A stretch of DNA of 11,629 nt from an uncultured Deinococcales bacterium. GTDB taxonomy: Bacteria > Deinococcota > Deinococci > Deinococcales > Trueperaceae. Position numbers and translations under genes: made by a program. Location of the stretch: the NCBI GenBank assembly GCA_937934635.1, contig CALGZD010000121.1, forward strand, positions 1 to 11,629. Reading direction: 5' to 3'. Every line of letters begins with the position of its first letter. Positions within the stretch are counted from its first letter, which is position 1. Below are positions 6,152 to 11,467 of this stretch, piece after piece. The notes under the pieces were generated by a model. The model was not told the DNA's origin and did not search any database. It was given only the letters and a program-made list of their open reading frames with translations.

Positions 6152-7090
6152 TTACCAGTAATTGGTGCAGCTACGTCCAGATGCATCTAAGCTGTATGTT
6201 TTTTGCCAAAAGCTATAGCCAAGGCTATTGGTATAGTCACAGAAATCATCGGCATGATGTTCGTAAATTGCGCCAAAGACAGCTTTGCCCGCTTCGACAA
6301 AGGGCAAGAGCATTTCACATTCTCGGTAGCTGATGCACTCTTCGTTGAGCGCCCAATCAAAGTAAGGCTCGAGCTCACGTACCTGCTCAAGATTATTTTT
6401 TAAGCCAATGGATAAACCACGTTTATGTGCTTCAGTTGCTAGCATGATGTTGTAGCTAAGTTGGTCTTCGGGTGTTAAAGGTCTACCCGTATTGTTGCTG
6501 TAAGCATCAACATTGTCGGGTTCAACCCCATCACAGCCTTTTTTGACTGCTAAGTCCATACGACTAGTCATGATAGCTTTTAGTTCATCAAGGTAGCGAA
6601 TATCAAGCCACCATTCATTCCAGTGTTGCATTTTGTTGGCAAGTAATTCTCTTGGAAATAGATGAGCATCTGAACGCCAAGGCTCAAAACTACCAGCACT
6701 AAAGTAGCAAATCACTACTTTGCCATCAGCTTGAAGTGCTTGGATGGTTGTTTCGTGGGTATCAAATAGGTCAATGTCGTACATGTCTACATCAAGAGAA
6801 GTATCTATACGACCTGTAAGTTGCCAGTGGAAGGTTGTTCCTGGCCTAGGTTGCCATATTTTGCCTGAGCGGACTCCTGGACGGTAGTCTGTTTGCTGTT
6901 TGTAAAACTTGTATGCATAGAGAAACACGACAGCTAAAAGAACGAGTAAAGCAAGAATGGTTAAAATTCTAGACCATTTTGCACCTGCACCTTTTGCACC
7001 TGGACCTTTTGCACCTGCACCTTTTTGATTGGTGTTCGTTTGGTTGGTGTTAGTTGTGTTGTCGTTAGTTTGATAATCTGATTCTTGCAT
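6152..7090 (-). CDS. Membrane-anchored GH114 endo-alpha-1,4-polygalactosaminidase-like hydrolase
   Basis: A 312-residue protein. The N-terminus (1-38) is low-complexity: an Asn/Thr/Gln-rich part, then KGAGA-type pentads. A transmembrane segment follows (about 42-63) without a cleavage site, then the GH114 domain (about 70-312) facing the periplasm or cell surface. The domain has WQPRPGTTFHWQLTG, VVICYFSAGSFEPWR and GCDGVEPDNVDAY. Asp192 and Glu250 are 58 residues apart, the spacing I recall for the proposed catalytic acids of fungal Ega3 (from memory). The family cleaves alpha-1,4-linked galactosamine polymers such as galactosaminogalactan and relates to Pel-type exopolysaccharide. It follows a UDP-GlcNAc 4-epimerase-like gene on the same strand, so a GalN/GalNAc-containing polymer is a reasonable guess. 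The start is uncertain: ATG at 7090 is preferred, TTG at 7099 is possible, and neither has a good ribosome binding site. Confidence 0.85.
   Translation of the reverse strand: MQESDYQTNDNTTNTNQTNTNQKGAGAKGPGAKGAGAKWSRILTILALLVLLAVVFLYAYKFYKQQTDYRPGVRSGKIWQPRPGTTFHWQLTGRIDTSLDVDMYDIDLFDTHETTIQALQADGKVVICYFSAGSFEPWRSDAHLFPRELLANKMQHWNEWWLDIRYLDELKAIMTSRMDLAVKKGCDGVEPDNVDAYSNNTGRPLTPEDQLSYNIMLATEAHKRGLSIGLKNNLEQVRELEPYFDWALNEECISYRECEMLLPFVEAGKAVFGAIYEHHADDFCDYTNSLGYSFWQKTYSLDASGRSCTNYW
6366..6375. repeat. RGCTCGAGCY palindrome, copy 3 (inside GH114 gene)
   Basis: GGCTCGAGCT, read on the minus strand as GAG CTC GAG CC (Glu-Leu-Glu-Pro), the same phase as copy 2. Confidence 0.8.
6977..7021. repeat. 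Three 15-bp tandem repeats encoding Lys-Gly-Ala/Pro-Gly-Ala pentads
   Basis: TTTTGCACCTGCACC occurs three times end to end (6977-6991, 6992-7006, 7007-7021), with one G-for-C change in the middle copy. On the minus strand this encodes KGAGA/KGPGA/KGAGA just before the transmembrane segment of the GH114 protein. It may act as a variable-length spacer at the membrane. Confidence 0.85.
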
Positions 7091-7110
7091 ACTGCCCAAT
7101 AATTGGCGAA

Positions 7111-7181
7111 GCCCTATAAGATGTGTCTTAAAATAATTTAAGTGCGAAACACGTCCCTAATGTGTTTCATCCTTATAGAGC
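7111..7181 (-). ncRNA. Candidate structured leader RNA (three-way junction) upstream of the GH114 gene
   Basis: The minus-strand transcript can form an outer stem of 10 pairs (7181-7172 with 7120-7111, one G-U) that encloses two perfect hairpins: GAAACAC/GTGTTTC (7168-7162 with 7152-7146, 9-nt loop) and CTTAAA/TTTAAG (7142-7137 with 7132-7127, TTAT loop). It ends about 20 nt before the ATG. I could not match it to a known riboswitch class. It may instead be a processing site or a chance fold in the gap between epimerase and hydrolase genes. Confidence 0.4.
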
Positions 7182-7256
7182 TTACAACCAATTCTCCCTA
7201 AAAACCCTGTATTACAACAAGCTTATCTACATGGATAACTCATCAAACACAAAACT

Positions 7257-7277
7257 TAGAGATATGAGATATCTCTA
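7257..7277 (-). terminator. Weak terminator-like hairpin at the end of the epimerase gene
   Basis: TAGAGATAT-GAG-ATATCTCTA is a perfect 9-bp inverted repeat with a 3-nt loop. On the minus strand it begins with the epimerase TAG stop and is followed by AAGTTTTGTGTTTG. The stem is A/T-rich and the T-tract broken, so termination would be partial and the GH114 gene could still be co-transcribed. Confidence 0.35.
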
Positions 7278-8279
7278 GGCGGCATGGGTGAGAAGTTTTT
7301 GCATGTAGGCTTGGTGATACCAAGAAATAGTGGCAGCAATGTCTTTGCTTAAGTTGTTACGTGGTTGAAAGTTCAAGTACTCAATTGCTTTTCGAATATC
7401 TATTTGCTTTCCCTCTTGCTGCTCTAAATACGAAGGTAAAGACTCAGTCTGGCTATTAATAGTTAGTTCAGGATAGTAAGTATCAAAAGCTTTGGTGATA
7501 TTTTCAAAAAGGTTCTGCAAACTTAGGTAATAGCCTGAAGTGATATCGTAGCTTTGACCAGAAGCAGCATCATTAGCAATTGCTGCCAAAATATTTGCCT
7601 GTACGACATCATCGATATAAACAAAATCTCTAGCATTGTTTTTTGAACCATAAAGTGTACATTGCTGGTCATTTAAGAGTTGGTCAATCCAGTAAGGTAC
7701 AAGTGCTGGATTGCTAGAGTGATTTTGTTGGCGTTTGCCAAATACATTGTGATAACGCAAGGCAATGCTTGTTAGAGGCGGACTATTACGATGTGATGTT
7801 GTTGTAAAAAGCTCGTTGATGTAGGTATTTGATGCAAAGGGGGTATTGAGGGCAGCAGCAGGGCTCGAGCTAGCATATACAAATCGTTTTATGCCATTTT
7901 CTTGGGCAGCTTCCATAACATTTAAAAAGCCACATACATTCACACGATTAACTTCACTGCTATCCGCTGATTGACTATTTAACCCTGCGTGATGCAGTAC
8001 ATAATCAACATCTTGTATCGCAGCTTTACATTCTGAAAACCTTGTGATGTCTGCTTTTCGAAAGCTAAAACGTGACCAGCGTCTTTTAGATACAGAGGCT
8101 TGTACGTCTAGTAGTGTTTGGCTCGAGCCAACACTAAAATTATCTAGACCAATAACTTCTTGATCCAACCTGAGTAGGGTTTCCAAGATATTTGAGCCAA
8201 CAAAACCTGCTACGCCAGTAATCAACCAGCGTTTTGGTCGTGCTCTTAAATTTTCTTGTACTCTCAAATAATGTTCCAT
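7275..8279 (-). CDS. WbpP-like UDP-N-acetylglucosamine 4-epimerase homologue lacking the Tyr-Lys catalytic pair
   Basis: A 334-residue extended short-chain dehydrogenase homologue. Homologues such as WbpP interconvert UDP-GlcNAc(A) and UDP-GalNAc(A). The N-terminus matches the WbpP pattern (ARPKRWLITGVAGFVGSN, residues 13-30), with the NAD-binding Gly22/25/28, Asp46 in LDNF, and later LRYHNVFGKRQ (174-184) and RDFVYIDDVVQAN (217-229). WbpP has a Ser-Ser-Ser-Thr-Tyr-Gly motif and then Ser-Pro-Tyr-x-x-x-Lys. Here the region reads YASSSPAAALNTPFASNTYINELF (135-158, shown in parts): the Tyr is Phe148, the Lys is Thr152, and about ten residues between the motifs are missing. The substrate loop after LHHAG is also shortened. 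The frame is open throughout, so this looks like a pseudo-enzyme or a decaying gene. The ATG is supported by homology, though its ribosome binding site is weak. Confidence 0.85.
   Translation of the reverse strand: MEHYLRVQENLRARPKRWLITGVAGFVGSNILETLLRLDQEVIGLDNFSVGSSQTLLDVQASVSKRRWSRFSFRKADITRFSECKAAIQDVDYVLHHAGLNSQSADSSEVNRVNVCGFLNVMEAAQENGIKRFVYASSSPAAALNTPFASNTYINELFTTTSHRNSPPLTSIALRYHNVFGKRQQNHSSNPALVPYWIDQLLNDQQCTLYGSKNNARDFVYIDDVVQANILAAIANDAASGQSYDITSGYYLSLQNLFENITKAFDTYYPELTINSQTESLPSYLEQQEGKQIDIRKAIEYLNFQPRNNLSKDIAATISWYHQAYMQKLLTHAA
7862..7871. repeat. RGCTCGAGCY palindrome, copy 4 (inside epimerase gene)
   Basis: GGCTCGAGCT, read on the minus strand as AGC TCG AGC (Ser-Ser-Ser), the third codon phase. 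It lies in the SSS motif next to the lost catalytic segment. Confidence 0.8.
8120..8129. repeat. RGCTCGAGCY palindrome, copy 5 (inside epimerase gene)
   Basis: GGCTCGAGCC, read on the minus strand as GGC TCG AGC C (Gly-Ser-Ser), the same phase as copy 4 and 258 bp from it. Confidence 0.8.
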
Positions 8280-8463
8280 AATTAACCAGTTGTATCAAAT
8301 GTATGAATTTTGCTGTACGTTACTTCCGTTTGATATTTATTTGGTCTTGAGTAGAAGTTGCACTAAATAATTAAAAAGCGATTCAAAGATTATAGAAGAA
8401 TGCAAGTTAAACGCAAGATACCTGCACTAGTGTGATACGCAGTGTGTCGAAAAAATGTCGAAT

Positions 8464-8485
8464 GAAGGATGTATGAAGAATGTAT
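8464..8485. repeat. 11-bp tandem repeat GAAGRATGTAT x2
   Basis: GAAGGATGTAT (8464-8474) and GAAGAATGTAT (8475-8485) are adjacent and differ at one base. A TATAGT begins two bases later (8487-8492). The 11-bp period equals that of the array before the SARP-like gene, although the sequence differs. Confidence 0.55.
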
Positions 8486-8616
8486 GTATAGTTGGAAATC
8501 TTGAGAATACAGAGATTTACTCATTATCTTTGCATTAAAAACACATAACCCTGCTTAATGGGAAAAGTTTAAAGACAAGTTATGCATTTTGAAGCTCATA
8601 ATTAAGCCACAATTTC

Positions 8617-8622
8617 TATAAT
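8617..8622 (+). promoter_or_regulatory. Isolated TATAAT box before the repeat arrays
   Basis: A perfect TATAAT stands 22 bp upstream of the first TTATCAGTGGCCTA repeat. The nearest -35-like hexamer, TTGAAG (8589-8594), is 22 bp away, which is too far for a normal promoter. Initiation here would give a transcript through both repeat arrays to the terminator at 8986. Confidence 0.25.
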
Positions 8623-8643
8623 GTAAGTCAGTATTTTGCAAGC

Positions 8644-8692
8644 TTATCAGTGGCCTACTATATATCAGTGACTTACTTTTATCAGTGGCCTA
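8644..8692. repeat. Three direct repeats TTATCAGTGGCCTA (17-18-bp spacing)
   Basis: TTATCAGTGGCCTA occurs at 8644-8657 and identically at 8679-8692, with a degenerate copy ATATCAGTGACTTA between them (8662-8675). A partial TTAGTGG follows at 8693-8699. Copies start 18 and 17 bp apart. Iteron-like spacing suggests protein binding, but there is no replication gene here. Confidence 0.7.
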
Positions 8693-8731
8693 TTAGTGGT
8701 TATTGGTAATGTTGCGATTTAGCTAAACTTT

Positions 8732-8852
8732 TTAAAGTTTTGTTAGTTCAAAGCTGTGTTAGTCAAGCCTGTGCTGGTCAAAGCTGTGTTAGTTAAAGCT
8801 GTACTGCTCAAAGCTGTGTTAGTTAAAGCTGTGCTGGTCAAAGCTGTGTTAG
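8732..8852. repeat. 15-bp minisatellite (7 clear units plus a degenerate first) with alternating unit types
   Basis: The unit TCAAAGCTGTGTTAG is identical in units 1, 3, 5 and 7 (8748, 8778, 8808, 8838). Units 2, 4 and 6 are variants (TCAAGCCTGTGCTGG, TTAAAGCTGTACTGC, TTAAAGCTGTGCTGG), giving a 30-bp higher-order repeat. A degenerate unit TTAAAGTTTTGTTAG lies at 8732-8746, one base out of register. It is non-coding by default, though one plus-strand frame stays open through it. Confidence 0.9.
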
Positions 8853-8958
8853 TTACAGTCTTAAGTGTATTGATAGTTGTAAATTTTTATTTGAGACTTC
8901 TCTAAACTAAGTCTTTAAAAAATCGCACTTTAAGAAGTTGTAATTGTTAAACATAAAG

Positions 8959-8986
8959 AGTGTTCACAAAACTGTGAACACTTTTT
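8959..8986 (+). terminator. Strong Rho-independent terminator
   Basis: AGTGTTCACA (8959-8968) pairs perfectly over 10 bp with TGTGAACACT (8973-8982) around an AAAC loop and is followed by TTTT (8983-8986). The T-tract is better on the plus strand. A second, weaker A/T hairpin with its own T-tract follows at 8994-9012. No recognised gene lies upstream on this strand for over 6 kb, so it implies an unannotated transcript or an attenuator. Confidence 0.75.
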
Positions 8987-9067
8987 ATGGCGCAAACATT
9001 AAAATGTTTTTTAGGAGATGGCGTACTTACAAATTTCCATAGCTTAAAGCAAATACTCAAATATCTC

Positions 9068-9102
9068 ACAGATATTATATAGATATTACACAGATTTATA
9101 AT
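9068..9102 (+). promoter_or_regulatory. SARP-type operator: 11-bp direct repeats with TATAAT, candidate promoter of the BTAD gene
   Basis: Three consecutive 11-mers (9068-9078, 9079-9089, 9090-9100) have cores AGATATTA, AGATATTA and AGATTTAT. A TATAAT (9097-9102) starts 8 bp after the second core, overlapping the third. SARP regulators are known to bind direct repeats at 11-bp period, with the last repeat about 8 bp from the -10 element, so the geometry fits. There is no -35 consensus, as in activator-dependent promoters. The leader would be about 140 nt. Autoregulation is inferred. Confidence 0.5.
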
Positions 9103-9249
9103 TGCTTATAACTTGTGTTTATATGTGTATTGAACTTTAGAAGGTGTATAAGAAAGATTTTAGCTATTTGTAAATGTTATTTCGTACGTATTGCTTCTTA
9201 GATGTATGCGCTGATTTGTTCGAAATAGAAAATTTTAGGGAGAAAATAT

Positions 9250-11424
9250 ATGGATGACAAACTATCTAGTAATGGGGCGAAAAGTCCTATTACTATTAAT
9301 AACAGTCCATATGATTCACTCTATGATATTGACCAAAGACAAAATAATCTAAATGATTTTGAGCTTGATAACTTGGAGCTTGATGGTCTTGAATTGGATA
9401 GCCTTGAACTAAATGGACTTGATTTAGATAGTGCTACAGGGGAAGTTGTTCCTACTGATTCTAATCTTGCTGATGCTAATCTTATATTGACTAAACATCA
9501 GAATAAAGAAGACTTAGCTAATCATCTCCAGAGAACTTCTAGTACACGTAATTATGGCGATTCTCGATTTTATCTAAAACTCTTTGGTTCACCACGTCTC
9601 TATTACCTTAATAACCATGTCAAACTTGGAACCCGTAAAGCTATGGCCTTACTGTGCTACTTAGCCATACGCCAAGCACCTGTGCAAAGGCATGAGCTGG
9701 ATGCATTGCTCTGGCCTGAAAAAGACGAAAAGCGTGCAAGACGTAGTTTGCGGGACGAAATTTCAAGAATTAACCGAACCATAGGTGAAGATATTGTTCT
9801 TAGCTCTGGGCAGGAACTGAGTTTATCGACGGATATTGCTGTTGATGTATGGAAGTTTAGTGAGACTATCGAAAGTTTAAGCAGTCTTGAAGAGATTGAT
9901 ATTAGTACCTTTGAAGAGGTTGTATCTTTATATGATGGTCAATTGCTTGCTGGTTTTCATATTCAAAATGCACAACCTTTTGAAGACTGGATTGAGTTAG
10001 AACGAGAAAACTGTCAACATGATTACCTTGAAGCACTGTTAAGCCTTAGCCACGGAGCAAAAAATTATGGTAATTACACCACTGCTGTAAATTATATGCA
10101 GAAGGCTATAGAGGTAAGTCCTTATACAGAAGAGTATTATCTATATGCAATTGAATATGCACTACTCAACGGTGATCGCTCACGAGCACAAAAGTTACAT
10201 CAAGATATTGAAGTAGTTTTACAGAAGGAATTTGCTGAAGGTACTAGCGAAAATTTCAAGACCAGAGTTGCTGCCTTAGGCTTAAATACGGTTGAAAAAG
10301 ACTTAGCTACAGCGATTACGGGTATTGAGCTTAGTAGTGAGACTGTAGTGAAGCAAGCTGAATCTGTAACTGATAGTACGCAATATAAAAACAATCTGTA
10401 TGAAGATGCACTGCCATTCATTGGTAGAGAAGATGAGTTACGACGTTTGGATAATCTTATTTGGGAAGATGACTGCAAACTGATTTCACTGGTTGGTTTA
10501 GGTGGTATTGGGAAAACCCGACTTGCAAAGCAAGCAGCATCGCTATCTCAAGCGCATTTCCCAGATGGTGTTTGGTTTATTCCTATTGAGAAGTTAGATA
10601 CACCGCATGAGCTTTTTTCTGTGATTGCTGATTGTCTTTCTCTAAGCCTAGAATCAATGTCTGCCTATACTGCGTGTATGCAACACTTAAAGTCAAAGCG
10701 AATGCTTTTGATTTTGGATAACTTAACAAATAATCCAACCATTAGAAAACATATCAAAACTATCTTGCTCCTGAGAGCGGGGAAAATCTTGGTGACATCA
10801 ACACAACACTTAGGTCTACAAGAAGAGTGGATATTTGATGTACGAGGTTTAGCTCTACCAAGCAGTGTGTTGCCAGATTTTGACGAAGCCATCTTTGATA
10901 AGTCTAATTCTAGAGATGCCGAACTTTTTGTGGCAAAACTAAAAAGCTTAGATGCAATTCGTTTGTTTATAGAGAGTGCCAAGCAGACGCAACCAGATTT
11001 TAAGTTTTCTACTGAAAATGCTAAAGATGTGATTACAATTTGCGAAGCTACTGACGGTATACCATTAGGTCTACAGTTAGCAGCTCGCCGACTCCGTACA
11101 CTTTCTTGTGAAGAGCTAGCAGAAGAAATTCGACGTGGTAGTGATGTGCTTAGAACCACATTTTGGGACGTACCTGATAATCAGAGGAGCCTTAGAGCGG
11201 TTTTTCAAAGTGCTTATGATAGCCTGCGTGACCCTGAAAAGGAACTATACCGAAAGCTTGCCCAGTTTGAAGGCAGTTTTGATAGGTATCAGGCAAGAGA
11301 ATTGACAGGTGCTACCACAGTTGATTTGGCACATTTTGTTGAACGTTCTTTGCTTATTAAAGACGCAAAAGGCGTGTATCAAATGCTGAATTTTGTTCGT
11401 CATTATATTGATGATTTGGTATAG
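9250..11424 (+). CDS. BTAD/NB-ARC (SARP/AfsR-like) transcriptional regulator, C-terminally short
   Basis: A 724-residue regulator. An acidic, disordered N-terminus (1-105) contains ELDxL pentads (38-61). A winged-helix OmpR-type domain (about 107-200; LFGSPRLYYL, RKAMALLCYLAI, ELDALLWPEKDEKRARRSLRDEISRI) and a bacterial transcriptional activator TPR-like domain (about 201-345) follow. The NB-ARC ATPase starts at FIGREDELRRL (390), with Walker A GLGGIGKT (416-423, Lys422), Walker B MLLILDN (Asp490) and a GIPLGLQLAARRL motif (603-615). The protein stops after a winged helix ending in YQMLNFVRHYI, where homologues normally continue with TPR sensor repeats, so regulation by a TPR-bound ligand is probably absent. 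The ATG has AGGGAG 7 nt upstream. No frame continuation resembling TPR follows the stop. Its target genes are unknown, and the flanking nucleotide-sugar genes are candidates. Confidence 0.87.
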   Translation: MDDKLSSNGAKSPITINNSPYDSLYDIDQRQNNLNDFELDNLELDGLELDSLELNGLDLDSATGEVVPTDSNLADANLILTKHQNKEDLANHLQRTSSTRNYGDSRFYLKLFGSPRLYYLNNHVKLGTRKAMALLCYLAIRQAPVQRHELDALLWPEKDEKRARRSLRDEISRINRTIGEDIVLSSGQELSLSTDIAVDVWKFSETIESLSSLEEIDISTFEEVVSLYDGQLLAGFHIQNAQPFEDWIELERENCQHDYLEALLSLSHGAKNYGNYTTAVNYMQKAIEVSPYTEEYYLYAIEYALLNGDRSRAQKLHQDIEVVLQKEFAEGTSENFKTRVAALGLNTVEKDLATAITGIELSSETVVKQAESVTDSTQYKNNLYEDALPFIGREDELRRLDNLIWEDDCKLISLVGLGGIGKTRLAKQAASLSQAHFPDGVWFIPIEKLDTPHELFSVIADCLSLSLESMSAYTACMQHLKSKRMLLILDNLTNNPTIRKHIKTILLLRAGKILVTSTQHLGLQEEWIFDVRGLALPSSVLPDFDEAIFDKSNSRDAELFVAKLKSLDAIRLFIESAKQTQPDFKFSTENAKDVITICEATDGIPLGLQLAARRLRTLSCEELAEEIRRGSDVLRTTFWDVPDNQRSLRAVFQSAYDSLRDPEKELYRKLAQFEGSFDRYQARELTGATTVDLAHFVERSLLIKDAKGVYQMLNFVRHYIDDLV
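9361..9432. repeat. 15-bp period coding repeat giving ELDxL pentads
   Basis: Codons 38-61 of the SARP-like gene repeat with a 15-bp period, encoding ELDNL, ELDGL, ELDSL, ELNGL and DLDS. Third codon positions differ between units, so the array is old or selected at protein level. Regular Leu with acidic residues suggests an amphipathic acidic surface. Confidence 0.8.
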
Positions 11425-11467
11425 CTACTCAAAGAGCGAAAACAGTATAGAATTAACTTAAACCACA

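Larger units (their letters stand above)
8280..9249. other. 970-bp repeat-rich intergenic region between epimerase and SARP-like genes
   Basis: This spacer separates two divergent genes and is too long for simple promoters. In order it contains an 11-bp tandem repeat (8464-8485), a TATAAT (8617-8622), three 17-18-bp-spaced repeats (8644-8692), a 15-bp minisatellite (8732-8852), a strong hairpin with T-tract (8959-8986), a second A/T hairpin (8994-9009 plus T-tract) and an 11-bp direct-repeat array with TATAAT (9068-9102). From 8280 to about 8460 I see nothing distinctive. A 27-codon frame at 8455-8538 has no ribosome binding site. Confidence 0.7.

Noticed and set aside
7096..7106. CCAAT-A-ATTGG palindrome as a terminator before the GH114 gene
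   Set aside because: A 1-nt loop cannot form in RNA and there is no T-tract. At most it is a small DNA-binding site, and it overlaps the alternative TTG start.
8455..8538. 27-codon plus-strand ORF beginning MSNEGCMKN
   Set aside because: No Shine-Dalgarno, no motif, and it spans the 11-bp tandem repeat. It is most likely chance.
8644..8852. CRISPR array or plasmid origin iterons
   Set aside because: Repeat units are 14-15 bp with no unique 30-bp spacers, no cas genes and no replication initiator gene nearby.
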